Source: Mycobacterium sp. JS623
GTDB lineage: Bacteria > Actinomycetota > Actinomycetes > Mycobacteriales > Mycobacteriaceae
Assembly (NCBI RefSeq): GCF_000328565.1
Contig: NC_019966.1
Span: 620,001-684,000, forward strand
Direction: 5' to 3'
DNA length: 64,000 bases
Numbering within the stretch: the first letter of the stretch is position 1; every line of letters begins with the position of its first letter. Shown piece by piece: positions 8,875-20,070 of this stretch. The position numbers were made by a program, and so were the translations under genes. The notes below the pieces were generated by a model. It did not search any database and was not told where the DNA came from. It worked only from the letters and a program-made list of their open reading frames with translations.

Positions 8875-9848
8875 GGCATGCCCTCTGGGGACGGTCCGGC
8901 AACCGGTGTGGCCTCGTCCATGATCGTTTCGATCTCATCGAGATCTGAGTCGGTGAGCGAGATGTCGGCGGCACGGAGACTGTCTTCGATATGGCCGACC
9001 TGCCGAGCACCGACGATCGCGACGTGCACGGCCGGGTTCGCCAGCGTCCACGCGATGGCCAACTGGCTGACGGTAATGCCGCGGTTGGCTGCGAACTTCT
9101 CCAACGCACGCACCGTGGCGAGGTTGCGACGGTACGTGCCGCCCCTGAAGACGTTGCTCGTTCCGCGCCAGTCGCCGTCCTCGAAATCGGTGTGCACGCT
9201 CATCGTTCCGGTCAGCAGGCCGTGTGCCAACGGCCCGTACACCAGCACGCCAATATTGTTCTCGACACAGTACGGCAGGACCTCGTCCTCGATCTCACGG
9301 CGGAAGAGGTGATAGGGCGGCTGCAACGTCTCGACCGGCAATGTGGCTGAGAATTCGGCCATCTGCGCGGTGTTGTAATTGGACACGCCGACATGGCCAA
9401 TCTTTCCTTCGGTGATCAGGTCACCCAGGGCGCCCGCCGTCTCGGCGGCCGGCACGGTGGGATCGGGCCAGTGCACCTGGTACAGGTCGATGTGGTCGAT
9501 ACCCAACGCGGTCAGGCTGGCATCCACCCCTCTGCGTAGCCACTCCGGGCTTGTGTCGCGGACGAGGTCGGAATCAGTTTGGCGCAGACCGCCTTTGGTG
9601 GCGATCATGAGCTCGTCGCGCTCGCGGCGGAGATCGTCACGCAACGCCTTGCCGAGGATGGCCTCGGACGCGCCGAAGCCGTAGGCCTGCGCGGTGTCGA
9701 AGAAGTTCACGCCCAGGTCGCGGGCTCGGCGGATCGCAGCGATGGCTGCGTCCTCGTCGAACTGACCCCAGTCGCCGCCGAGTTGCCATGTGCCAAAGGC
9801 GATGCGCGAGACTTCCAGACCGCTACGGCCCAACGTGGTGATCTTCAT
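8871..9848 (-). CDS. Aldo/keto reductase
   Basis: A 325-residue TIM-barrel oxidoreductase of the aldo/keto reductase superfamily. The catalytic tetrad is visible: Asp in FFDTAQAYG with Tyr56-like, Lys in LMIATKGG, and His in LYQVHWPDP. The NADPH-binding end shows VAIVGARQVGHIEDSL. It reduces aldehydes or ketones with NADPH and commonly acts in detoxification. It is the first gene of a four-gene operon and is preceded by the composite GCTAGC element at 9894-9993, which reads toward it. Confidence 0.92.
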   Translation of the reverse strand: MKITTLGRSGLEVSRIAFGTWQLGGDWGQFDEDAAIAAIRRARDLGVNFFDTAQAYGFGASEAILGKALRDDLRRERDELMIATKGGLRQTDSDLVRDTSPEWLRRGVDASLTALGIDHIDLYQVHWPDPTVPAAETAGALGDLITEGKIGHVGVSNYNTAQMAEFSATLPVETLQPPYHLFRREIEDEVLPYCVENNIGVLVYGPLAHGLLTGTMSVHTDFEDGDWRGTSNVFRGGTYRRNLATVRALEKFAANRGITVSQLAIAWTLANPAVHVAIVGARQVGHIEDSLRAADISLTDSDLDEIETIMDEATPVAGPSPEGMP

Positions 9849-9893
9849 GCTGTTCCAATCTCATCGAGCATCGGCAGGCCTGCGTCTGCGTTG

Positions 9894-9993
9894 GTACTCT
9901 CCAGGATCACCTGCGCGCCAGCCTGTGTCGGCAACGCTGATACCACTCGATGGCCCCTGGTGGTCGGAATCTGCTCATACCGGCTAGCTGCAA
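9894..9993 (-). promoter_or_regulatory. Composite GCTAGC element upstream of the aldo/keto reductase operon
   Basis: Read on the minus strand from 9993: TTGCAGCTAGCCGGTATGAG (box 1), CAGCG at offset 55-59 within CAGCGTTGCCGACACAG (box 2), and GATCCTGGAGAGTA at offset 86 (box 3). Offsets agree with the htrA-locus element at 40402-40501 to within one base. A weaker box-1-like sequence (TTTGCAGGTAGTAGGAATGC) lies on the plus strand at 10016-10035, toward the receiver gene at 10087. Confidence 0.6.
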
Positions 9994-10086
9994 CCGGTGG
10001 TGTTGAGGGGGAAGATTTGCAGGTAGTAGGAATGCGCACCGATCGCGACGCTGCCAAACTAAACCTATGCCGCTACGAGTGAACCG

Positions 10087-10473
10087 ATGCGCTGTCTAAT
10101 CGTCGACGACAGCGCGGATTTCGTCGACGCCGCGCGCGGATTGCTGGAATGCGAGGGCATCACGGTCATCGGGGTGGCGTCGACTAGCGCTGACGCGCTC
10201 GCGCTTTTCGACGAACTGCGGCCCGACGTGACGCTGGTCGACATCGATCTCGGCGACGAGAGCGGCTTCGAAGTTGCCGAGCAACTCCACAGGCTAGGTG
10301 GGTCGTCACCATCACCGGTGATTCTGATCTCCACCCACGCCGAGCAGGACTTCATGGAACTGATCGAAACCAGCCCGGCCGTGGGCTTCCTGTCCAAGTC
10401 CGCGATGACGTGCGGCGCCATCAACGATCTCGTCGGCGAGTCAGCGCGACTCGAGGAAGGCGATCACCGCTAG
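10087..10473 (+). CDS. Stand-alone response-regulator receiver protein
   Basis: A 128-residue CheY-like receiver without an output domain. Acidic pair Asp7-Asp8 (LIVDDSA), phospho-acceptor Asp52 (VTLVDIDLGD), switch Ser in LISTHAE and Lys in GFLSKSA are all present. It probably takes phosphate from one of the nearby GAF/HisKA_3 kinases and acts by protein contact or as a phosphate sink (inference). Its 3' end overlaps the convergent NarL-type gene by 33 bases. It is divergent from the aldo/keto reductase operon that contains one of the kinases. Confidence 0.88.
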   Translation: MRCLIVDDSADFVDAARGLLECEGITVIGVASTSADALALFDELRPDVTLVDIDLGDESGFEVAEQLHRLGGSSPSPVILISTHAEQDFMELIETSPAVGFLSKSAMTCGAINDLVGESARLEEGDHR

Positions 10474-11097
10474 CACCCGGCGGTGATCGTCGCCGGTCTC
10501 CGCAAGGTCCAGCTTGGTCAAGATGCTGCGCACATGCTTTTCCACGGTGCCTTCGGTCACCCAAAGCCGATGGGCGATACCGGCATTGGAACGCCCTTCG
10601 GCCATCAATGCCAACACCTCACGCTCGCGCGCGCTCAGTGCAGCCAGTGGATCGTCGCGCCGCCGTGCCGAGACCAACTCCGACACCAACGCAGGATCGA
10701 CTACCGAAGCCCCGTTGGCGATGCGCTCGAGCGTGTCCACGAAATCCGCTACGTCCGTAACCCGATTCTTGAGCAAGTAACCGATGCTGCGCCCGCTGGC
10801 CAACAGTTCCATCGCATGCTCGACATCCACGTGAGCCGACAGCACCATGATGGCGATTTCAGGAAACTCGTCGCGAATCTCCCGTGCCGCATCGAGCCCT
10901 TCGGTGGTGTGGGTGGGCGGCATTCGGATATCGGCCACCACCAAGTCGGGCTTGGTCTCGCGGACCGCCGCGAGCAACTGCACACCGTCGCCGGCTTGCC
11001 CACTCACCTCGAATCCCGAGCGATCCAGCAGGCTGGCCAAGCCCTCCCGAAGCAACAAATCGTCGTCGGCCACTACCACGCGCACTCGAGTCACCAC
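10441..11097 (-). CDS. NarL/FixJ-type response regulator
   Basis: A 218-residue two-domain regulator. The receiver domain (residues 5-125) has the acidic cluster VVADDD, phospho-acceptor Asp56 (LVVADIRMPP) and Lys in GYLLKNRV. The C-terminal LuxR-type helix-turn-helix reads LSAREREVLALMAEG, then NAGIAHRLWVTEGTVEKHV (about 154-200). NarL-family kinases such as those at 2223-4910 and 5618-7213 normally pair with this class, so it is the best DNA-binding partner candidate in the window. It is convergent with, and overlaps, the stand-alone receiver gene. Confidence 0.92.
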   Translation of the reverse strand: MVTRVRVVVADDDLLLREGLASLLDRSGFEVSGQAGDGVQLLAAVRETKPDLVVADIRMPPTHTTEGLDAAREIRDEFPEIAIMVLSAHVDVEHAMELLASGRSIGYLLKNRVTDVADFVDTLERIANGASVVDPALVSELVSARRRDDPLAALSAREREVLALMAEGRSNAGIAHRLWVTEGTVEKHVRSILTKLDLAETGDDHRRVLAVIAFLESR

Positions 11098-11573
11098 CTT
11101 CTGCCCGGCCCGGAGCTTGTGTTTCTTGCGAACGCGGCGGGCGGTCTAGGACCCATGGTGCACCGGAAGGACAACCCGCACCCCTTGGACCGAGGAAGTT
11201 TGCAGCTAGCAGGGGTCATCCATAGCGGTCAGCCGCGACAACGCTGCTTCGCCGGGGAGGGGTCGCTCGTGCTGCTCGGACTTCGCTTCGACCACGCAGG
11301 CGCTTCCCGTAGTTGTGTTCTGCGCCGCGCATTCGCCCGCCAAAGTGCACGGCGCGTGCCAGTTATCGAGATTGAACTATCCCGTCAGCTATATCTGAAC
11401 TCGAACTGGACACTGCGGCGACCGACGGGGAAGTGGTGCGCGGTTCGTACTCCGATTCATGCGCTACGACGAATGCGCGCATTTCTGCGTTGTCAGCAGC
11501 CGCACAGGTTTTCGTCAGCCGCTGCGGGAATGATCGAACTCGCTATTACGCGTTCCCGTGAGCAAGGACTTCC
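11098..11573 (+). other. 476-bp intergenic region with a GCTAGC box
   Basis: No convincing gene is seen; the long plus-strand frame through it has no protein-like features. At 11201 it holds TTGCAGCTAGCAGGGGTCAT, a good match to box 1 of the recurrent element, followed by GCGGTCAGCCGCGACAACG, but box 2 is not at the usual offset. The box reads toward the DUF2231 gene about 345 bp downstream. Confidence 0.45.
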
Positions 11574-12065
11574 ATGACCGTTTTGCAAGGGCTGCCGTCC
11601 CACGTGTTGTTCGTTCACTTTTTGGTGGTCCTCGTGCCGTTGACTGCTGTGCTGGAGATCGTGTGTGCGGTGTGGCCGGCTGTGCGACGGGGCCATACAG
11701 TGTGGTTCGCACTGATCCTGGCCGCCGTCACAACGGTGCTGACACCGATTACCACGGATGCCGGTGAGTGGCTCTACGACCTGCGACGCCACCCCGATCC
11801 CATCTTGCAAGAGCACGCCGAGCGCGGCGGGTGGCTGATCTACTTCTCTGTCGGACTGTTCCTCGTGGCGGTCGCGCTTGCGGTGTTGCACGTCGCCGAA
11901 CGCCGATCCGACAAGCGTCGGTCGTGGGCGACCACCACCGTCGCGGTGCTGGCGGTCGTTGTCGGCGTTTCATCGATGATCCAGCTGTACCGCATCGGTG
12001 ATACGGGCGCGCAGTCGGTGTGGGGAAACGAGATCGCTCACCTGAAGCAGGCCGCGGGAAAGTAG
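11574..12065 (+). CDS. DUF2231-type membrane protein
   Basis: A 163-residue protein with four membrane segments, at about residues 13-33, 42-60, 87-107 and 119-137. The pattern HVLFVHFLVVLVPL near the start, then DAGEWL and ERGGWLIYF, is typical of DUF2231 proteins, some of which are heme-associated or redox-linked, but no function is established. Start ATG 11574 is preceded by AAGGA at good spacing. It is convergent with the hydroxyacid dehydrogenase gene. Confidence 0.8.
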   Translation: MTVLQGLPSHVLFVHFLVVLVPLTAVLEIVCAVWPAVRRGHTVWFALILAAVTTVLTPITTDAGEWLYDLRRHPDPILQEHAERGGWLIYFSVGLFLVAVALAVLHVAERRSDKRRSWATTTVAVLAVVVGVSSMIQLYRIGDTGAQSVWGNEIAHLKQAAGK

Positions 12066-12187
12066 CGTCGACCGCGTCGTGGAACAGCGGCATGACTGCG
12101 ACCGTCGCATCGTCGGGACCCGGCTCGTAGGAGACGCAGATCGCAACATCCATGACCGCCGCCTCATCGTTACCAATAAATGTGACC

Positions 12188-13228
12188 TCACGCCCTGAAA
12201 CCGGAACACTTGTGAAACCTGTTATGCGCGCGCCTGTTCGGTGGTACGACCGGCGTAGTCAACGTCCCGTAGCTGAGGTACTGGTCGAGATTCCGTAACA
12301 CCAGCTCCCTCATCAGCGAGAGGCTGCGGACTGTCGCGCCGCCGATGTGTGGTAACAGCACGACATTGTCCAGTTCGCACAATTCCGGTGGTACGTAAGG
12401 CTCTTCGGCGAAAACGTCGAGTCCGGCGCCCGCTAACCGCCGCGCAACAAGCAGGTCAACAAGAGCGTCCTGATCGACGACGCTGCCCCGGGCGATGTTG
12501 ATGACATAGCCGTACGGTCCGAGAGCTTCCAACACTGTCCGGTCGACTAGGTGCTTGGTTCCTGGGCCGCCAACGGTCGCAATCACCAGCACGTCAACCG
12601 ACTCAGCCAGCGCGACCGGCGACGCGACGTAGCGGAACGGGCAGCGGGGGACTTGGTGGCGACTGTGATAGGCGATGGCGCAATCAAAGCCGACGAGCCG
12701 CCGCGCGATGGCTGACCCAATTCGGCCAAGGCCGAGAATGCCGACTCGTGAACCGCTCAGGTCTCGCCCCAACGGATGACTGCCTTCGAGAGGCCAATGG
12801 CCGGACCGGACAAAGCTGTCGGCCGTACACAGGCCGCGCATCGTCGCCAGCATCAGACCGACGGCCGTGTCGGCAACGGTGTCGTTGAGCACGTCGGGGG
12901 TGTTGCTGACCCCGATGCCGAGCCGGCGTGCGGTGTCATCGTCGATGGTGTCGTAGCCGGCTCCGTGGTGCACGATGGCGCCGAGGTTGGGCAGCGCCTT
13001 CATCAGCTTCGCGTCCACACCGGGAGGCCCACCGTCGACGATGGCGCTGATCGACGCTCCATGCTCGGCGAGAAACGCCTTGCGGGTTGTATCGTTAGGC
13101 AATTGCAGCGCTTGATATTTCGCCTGAATCGCGTTGGCGAGCGACGGCTCAATCGTGCCTACTAGAAGGACGTTCACACAGCCATAGTCGGCCCTCGGCG
13201 ACCTCACGTCGTCACTGCTGACGTCCAT
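12188..13228 (-). CDS. D-2-hydroxyacid dehydrogenase
   Basis: A 346-residue NAD-dependent dehydrogenase. The NAD motif GILGLGRIGSAIARRL, catalytic Arg in INIARGSVVDQDAL, Glu in FAEEPYVPPEL and His in LLPHIGGAT are present, giving the complete R-E-H triad. It interconverts 2-hydroxy acids and 2-oxo acids; the exact substrate is unknown. ATG 13228 is chosen because AGGAG lies 6 bases upstream; the frame stays open to 13426 without family sequence. It is divergent from a bicupin gene starting at 13354, so the two probably share a promoter region and perhaps a pathway. Confidence 0.9.
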   Translation of the reverse strand: MDVSSDDVRSPRADYGCVNVLLVGTIEPSLANAIQAKYQALQLPNDTTRKAFLAEHGASISAIVDGGPPGVDAKLMKALPNLGAIVHHGAGYDTIDDDTARRLGIGVSNTPDVLNDTVADTAVGLMLATMRGLCTADSFVRSGHWPLEGSHPLGRDLSGSRVGILGLGRIGSAIARRLVGFDCAIAYHSRHQVPRCPFRYVASPVALAESVDVLVIATVGGPGTKHLVDRTVLEALGPYGYVINIARGSVVDQDALVDLLVARRLAGAGLDVFAEEPYVPPELCELDNVVLLPHIGGATVRSLSLMRELVLRNLDQYLSYGTLTTPVVPPNRRAHNRFHKCSGFRA

Positions 13229-13353
13229 TGCTGGCTCCTGCCAGCGGTACTCAGTGCTTGCCTGTTGGCGCCGATGTAGTTCTAGCAGTCGAGCGCAATG
13301 CTGAGATGGGGTCGAGTTGCGCTGAACAGAGGCGCCCAAAGAAACGAGGAATA

Positions 13354-14373
13354 GTGACAACAGATCTCGTCCGCGGCGAACTTGATGAGGATGCGTTGAA
13401 CCCGACGATTCCTGCGCCGATGACAAATGTTGCCGAGTACGGGTTCGAAGGGCGCTTCGAGGACTGGGCCGAGGATGCGCGGTACTTCGAGTACTCCAAG
13501 GCCGCGAACCCGATCGGATCCGGTCACACTTCGAAGATTCCCGTCAGGGCATTTAGCCGCGAGTTGTATTCCGACGGACCCACTCAGATCATTCCGTTGG
13601 ACTTGTCGCATGAACTGGGAATCGCTCATGGACCAGCGACCAGCCCGGCTTTGGTGGCGCATTTCGTGCGAATCCGTGCCGGTGAGCACATCGCCACCGA
13701 TCCGAATGCCACCTCACAGCTGTATTACGTGATCAGCGGCCGGGGATTCTCGGCGGTCAACGGTCGGCTGGTGCAGTGGGAGAAGGGTGATTTCCTGACT
13801 CTGCCCGCCCGTAGCCAAACCACCTTTTACGCCCACTCCGACGCTGCACTGTACTGGGTGCACGACGAGCCGCTGCTTCGTCACCTCGGCGCAGAGGCTG
13901 CCGAACCACGTTTTAAAGCAACGAAATTCCGGCGCGAGGACGCGGTGGACCGACTTGACGAGATCGCATCGCGCCCAGGGGCAAACGACAAGAGCCGGGT
14001 CAGCGTCCTGCTGGCCAACGCTGAACAGGAACAGACGCTGACCATCACCCACGTGCTGTGGGCGATGTTCGGCCTGCTGCCACCGGATCAGGTGCAGCGC
14101 CCGCACCGCCACCAGTCGGTCGCGCTCGATCTGATCCTCGACGCAGAGCCCGGTTGCTATACGCTGCTGGGCAGCCGGTTGGACCAGCGGGGCGACATTG
14201 TCAATCCGACCCGCGTCGACTGGGAGCCGGGGGGCGCGTTCGTCACGCCACCAGGACTGTGGCATGCGCATTTCAACGAGTCCGGTGCACCGGCGCATCT
14301 CATTCCGGTGCAGGATGCAGGGCTGCAGACATATCTGCGCAGCCTGGACATTCGGTTCTCCGACCGCCGATGA
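13354..14373 (+). CDS. Bicupin protein, gentisate-dioxygenase-like
   Basis: A 339-residue protein with two cupin folds. Cupin 1 spans about residues 95-175 (QLYYVISGRGFSAVNG, GDFLTLPA). Cupin 2 spans about 225-325 (RPHRHQSVALDLILD, GGAFVTPPGLWHAHFNES) and keeps His residues that could bind a metal. Overall it resembles gentisate 1,2-dioxygenase-type bicupins, but the first cupin lacks the His pair, so dioxygenase activity is uncertain. GTG 13354 follows a GAGGA site and is preferred to the upstream in-frame starts. It is divergent from the hydroxyacid dehydrogenase gene. Confidence 0.75.
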   Translation: MTTDLVRGELDEDALNPTIPAPMTNVAEYGFEGRFEDWAEDARYFEYSKAANPIGSGHTSKIPVRAFSRELYSDGPTQIIPLDLSHELGIAHGPATSPALVAHFVRIRAGEHIATDPNATSQLYYVISGRGFSAVNGRLVQWEKGDFLTLPARSQTTFYAHSDAALYWVHDEPLLRHLGAEAAEPRFKATKFRREDAVDRLDEIASRPGANDKSRVSVLLANAEQEQTLTITHVLWAMFGLLPPDQVQRPHRHQSVALDLILDAEPGCYTLLGSRLDQRGDIVNPTRVDWEPGGAFVTPPGLWHAHFNESGAPAHLIPVQDAGLQTYLRSLDIRFSDRR

Positions 14374-14462
14374 TTTCGCGAAATACCCTGCAACACAACG
14401 CTTTTCGGAGCGGAAGCTGCCGCGGTGGCGATCCTCGCCGCCCCGATTGCGGCGGCCGATAA

Positions 14463-16853
<2,391 letters not shown>

Positions 16854-16868
16854 GGATGCCCCTCCTCC

Positions 16869-16968
16869 GAGTCCCAGCCGGTCATCGCGCCGGTGTTTGA
16901 CCGTCCAGCCGAGACGCGAGACTGATCTTCGTGCTTCGCGGGCCCAATGTCATGGTGGCTAGCTTCAA
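16869..16968 (-). promoter_or_regulatory. GCTAGC element upstream of fdhF-like gene
   Basis: Minus-strand reading from 16968: TTGAAGCTAGCCACCATGAC, matching box 1 including ATGAC. A GCGATGACCGG segment follows at offset about 80, a weak counterpart to box 3. Box 2 is not clear. Confidence 0.45.
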
Positions 16969-17101
16969 TCTGCACGGCGGCTAACGCGGCTGCTACCCCG
17001 GAGCGGTGAAATGGCAAGGCTTTATCGCGATTTCAATAAGCAAGGCCCGCAGCTGGCAATGATGAGATGGAATTCCGGTTGGGTCAGCGCACCACGGCCT
17101 A

Positions 17102-18688
17102 TCAGAAGCCTGCGGCCTGGCCGTCGCGGCGCGGATCGCTCGCCGCGAGGTAACCGTCATCGAGCCGCCAGATCGCCTGGCAGCTGCCGAATTGGTGGTA
17201 ATCATCGACGGTGACGATCTCGTGGCCCCGACGACGCAGCTCCTCCAGCGTCGCAGGCGGGAAGCCGTCCTCGACGCTTACTTGCATGCCCTGCACCCAG
17301 CGGAAGCGTGGGCCGTCGCATGCTGCCTGCGGGTTTTGGCCGTAGTCGGCGATGCGCACCACGACTTGCAGATGTCCCTGTGGTTGCATGGTTCCGCCCA
17401 TCACGCCGAAGCTCATCACGGGCACGCCGTCCTTGGTCATGAACCCCGGGATGATGGTGTGGTACGGACGTTTGTTGGGGCCGACCAGATTTGGGTGCCC
17501 GGGTGTCGTGACAAAGCCTGTGCCGCGGTTCTGCAGCGATATCCCGGTGCCGGGCACCACCACTCCCGAACCGAAGCCCATGTAGTTGGACTGGATCATC
17601 GAAACCATCATCCCGGAAGCGTCGGCTGCGGCGAGGTATACGGTGCCGCCCTTGGGGGGAGTCCCGGCTGTCACTCTTTTCGCCTGGGTTCGGTCGATCA
17701 GCGTCGAGCGCTGCTTCAGGTATTCCTTGTCAAGGAGTTGTCCCGGCTGAACCTGCATGTGATCGACGTCGGCGACGTGGGCAAGCGCATCGACAAACGC
17801 GAGCTTCAGTGCCTCGATCTGCAGGTGCACGCTGTCGGCCGAATCCACTGGGAGCGAGGCCATGTCGAAGTGCTCGAGGATGCCCAGCGCAATCAATGCC
17901 ACGATGCCCTGACCGTTCGGCCGGAGCTCGTGAATCGTGTAGCCCCGGTAGTCGGTGGTGATCGTGTCGAGCCAGTCGGCGCGGTGCGCGGCGAGGTCTG
18001 CGGCCATCATGGCCCCACCGTTTGCGGCCGAGTGTGCCGCCATCGTCTCGGCGAGCTCGCCCCGGTAGAACGCTTCGCCGCTCGTCGCGGCGATCTTCTC
18101 AAGTGTCGCCGCGTGCTCTGGAAGGCGAAACAGCTCCCCCGGCCAGGGCGCCCGACCGCCCGGCATGAACGCCTCGGCGAAGCCGGGCTGTGAGCGCAGC
18201 TCCCCGACCTGCGCCGCCCACTGCGAGGAGATCGTCGGCGAGACGAGGAATCCGTCGCGGCCGTAGCCGATCGCCGGCTTGAAGATCCGTGCGAACGGAC
18301 GTTTGCCGAACTTGGCGTGCAGCTCCACCCACGCCGACACCGCGCCCGGCACCGTCACGGAGTTCCAGCCCCGCGCCGGCACGGGGCGGCCCTGGAAATA
18401 TTCCGGCGTCCATGCCGCGGGTGATCGGCCGGAGGCATTCAATCCGTGTAATTGCCTTCCGTCCCAGACGATTGCAAATGCGTCCGAGCCGATGCCGTTC
18501 GACACTGGTTCGACCAGAGTCAGTGTGATCGCGGCGGCGAGGGCCGCATCGACCGCGCTACCGCCTTCGGTGAGCATCGCCAGGCCCGCCTGCGCGGCGA
18601 GAGGCTGCGATGTGCAGACGACGTTCCGCGCGAGAACGGGCGTCCTCGGCCAGGCGTACGGCAGGTTCCAGGAGAACGGCACGGTCAT
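17102..18688 (-). CDS. Gamma-glutamyltransferase family protein
   Basis: A 528-residue Ntn-hydrolase. The autoprocessing nucleophile is Thr349 in PKGGTVYLAAADASG, aligned with the DTxY region of bacterial family members; the glutamyl-binding SMIQSNYMGFGSG and the C-terminal GGTMQPQGHLQ segments are typical. The N-terminus lacks a signal peptide, so the enzyme is cytoplasmic, in contrast to periplasmic GGT. It cleaves gamma-glutamyl bonds, or related amides, and the substrate is unknown. The start overlaps the stop of the COG4705-like gene by 4 bases, so they form an operon. Confidence 0.9.
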   Translation of the reverse strand: MTVPFSWNLPYAWPRTPVLARNVVCTSQPLAAQAGLAMLTEGGSAVDAALAAAITLTLVEPVSNGIGSDAFAIVWDGRQLHGLNASGRSPAAWTPEYFQGRPVPARGWNSVTVPGAVSAWVELHAKFGKRPFARIFKPAIGYGRDGFLVSPTISSQWAAQVGELRSQPGFAEAFMPGGRAPWPGELFRLPEHAATLEKIAATSGEAFYRGELAETMAAHSAANGGAMMAADLAAHRADWLDTITTDYRGYTIHELRPNGQGIVALIALGILEHFDMASLPVDSADSVHLQIEALKLAFVDALAHVADVDHMQVQPGQLLDKEYLKQRSTLIDRTQAKRVTAGTPPKGGTVYLAAADASGMMVSMIQSNYMGFGSGVVVPGTGISLQNRGTGFVTTPGHPNLVGPNKRPYHTIIPGFMTKDGVPVMSFGVMGGTMQPQGHLQVVVRIADYGQNPQAACDGPRFRWVQGMQVSVEDGFPPATLEELRRRGHEIVTVDDYHQFGSCQAIWRLDDGYLAASDPRRDGQAAGF

Positions 18689-19458
18689 GGTTCGAATGTA
18701 AGAGCTCGCCGACTGACGGCCGCATCGATCACCAGCATGAGGGCGAACGCCAGCAGAATGGCGGCGACCCGACCGTCGCCGTAGGCGAGGCCGCCGGACT
18801 TGGCCGGCTTACTCAACCAATCCGCAACGGAGGCACCGAGCGGCCGGGTGACGATATAAGCCGACCAGAATGCGATGACGCTGTTGAGGCGAAAACGCCA
18901 AGCGCCCAAAGCCGGAACGGACATCACGACGGCGAACAGCGCTATCGATCCGACGAATCCGAAGTGCAGTGAGCTTGCGGTAAGGTCGCCGACGGCGGTT
19001 CCGAGGGCAAACGTGAACGACACTGTCAGCCAATAGAACACCTCGCGGCGTTGCGTGGTGATGCTGTGTATGGACAGTGTGTGCTCGACTCGGTACCACG
19101 CCAGGAAGGTCGCCGCGACCGCAATCGCGCAGACCAGGGTGGACACCCCAAACGAGATCCCGAGCTGGTGGTGGAGGGTGTCGGCGGCCATGGTGCCGAA
19201 CACGGCGATCATCATCACCGCCGCCCAGTAGGCGAAGGCGTTGTACCGACGTATCCGAAACTGGACCCACAGGGCAAGTGCGACACCTGCTAGGCCGATA
19301 CCGAGGCCGACGAGGCTCATCGTGCCAAGCAGATAGTCCGACGCCGCTTCACCCATCGCGGTCGTCAGCAGCTTGAGAACCCAGAACGACGCGGTTATCT
19401 CCGGCACTTTCACCGCGACAGGCTCAAGTCGTGCGCGAGAATGGTTGTCGACCGTCAT
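18685..19458 (-). CDS. COG4705-like multi-pass membrane protein
   Basis: A 257-residue protein with about seven membrane segments. Near the start it has VPEITASFWVLKLLTTAMGEAASDYL, whose first part (VPEITASFWVLKLLTTAMGE) is the signature of COG4705 membrane-anchored proteins. A second copy-like GTAVGDLTASSLHFG lies near residue 160. Function unknown; members are often next to two-component or metal-related genes. It heads a two-gene operon with the gamma-glutamyltransferase gene. Confidence 0.78.
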   Translation of the reverse strand: MTVDNHSRARLEPVAVKVPEITASFWVLKLLTTAMGEAASDYLLGTMSLVGLGIGLAGVALALWVQFRIRRYNAFAYWAAVMMIAVFGTMAADTLHHQLGISFGVSTLVCAIAVAATFLAWYRVEHTLSIHSITTQRREVFYWLTVSFTFALGTAVGDLTASSLHFGFVGSIALFAVVMSVPALGAWRFRLNSVIAFWSAYIVTRPLGASVADWLSKPAKSGGLAYGDGRVAAILLAFALMLVIDAAVSRRALTFEP

Positions 19459-20070
19459 CGGTTCCTCTCGCTTGCCGGTTGAGGCGGTTCATTTTCCAGA
19501 ATTGCGTTCCTCCAAACGGAAGCCATCACCGCTGACACGACTTCGAGTCCGCCCGTTAGCCAGAACCTTGTCTGGCCGCCAGCGTGAAATCCGAACGGCG
19601 TTCTCGTGGCCGGGGCGCTTCATCCGGGCAGCTGTCGCGAAGGAAGGCGCGATGCGTACTAGTGAGTTGCTTTGCAGAAGTGGGCTTTTCGCGACGAGCG
19701 CAGAGTCGCGTCCATGTCAGCCAGCGATGTCACTCCCGTTGGCAGGTACGGGGTGCTCATATCGGGACGTCCCGCTCTCATCGAGTGCGTCATCGATCCC
19801 GCCGACGGCACCGAAAGCGGGCACCTGACCCACCCCAACCCAAGGGGGTGGGGGAGCAATATATCCGAATACACTCCGGCGTTCAGCCCGGTGCATCGCC
19901 TGTCGTGGGTGCTAGCAGGTAGTGACATCTTCCCGCTAGCGGCAAGGGTGGATGGGCGCCAGCGGTGGCGACAGGTGCTCGCAGGCCCGCAATCGTGGCA
20001 ATTGCAACGTCGCAGCCGAGAACTTGATGACCACGATGCGGGGTACTGCCCGCCTGATCGGAGAATTCAG
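19459..20070 (+). other. 612-bp intergenic region upstream of the crp-like gene
   Basis: No gene is supported. The frame of the crp-like gene stays open through it, with an ATG at 19672, but the translation is not protein-like. It contains a G/C-only hairpin (CCCACCCC near 19830 and GGGGTGGG near 19848) and a composite GCTAGC element from 19906 to about 20005. Confidence 0.5.
19906..20005 (+). promoter_or_regulatory. Composite GCTAGC element upstream of the crp-like gene
   Basis: GCTAGC occurs twice, at 19911 and 19935, exactly 24 bp apart. Box 1 reads GCTAGCAGGTAGTGACATC and box 2 is GGGCGCCAGCGGTGGCGACA with CAGCG at offset 55-59, as in the htrA-locus element, which shares GGGCGCCAGCG here. 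Box 3 is weak (GCAATCGTGG). It reads toward the gene 66 bp downstream. Confidence 0.6.

Noticed and set aside
9845..10057. A 70-codon minus-strand frame that overlaps the aldo/keto reductase start by 4 bases.
   Set aside because: It spans the composite GCTAGC element and has no protein-like pattern; the overlap is probably chance.
10483..11577. A 364-codon plus-strand open frame.
   Set aside because: It is antisense to the NarL-type regulator, which has clear receiver and LuxR domains; the plus-strand translation has no domain features.
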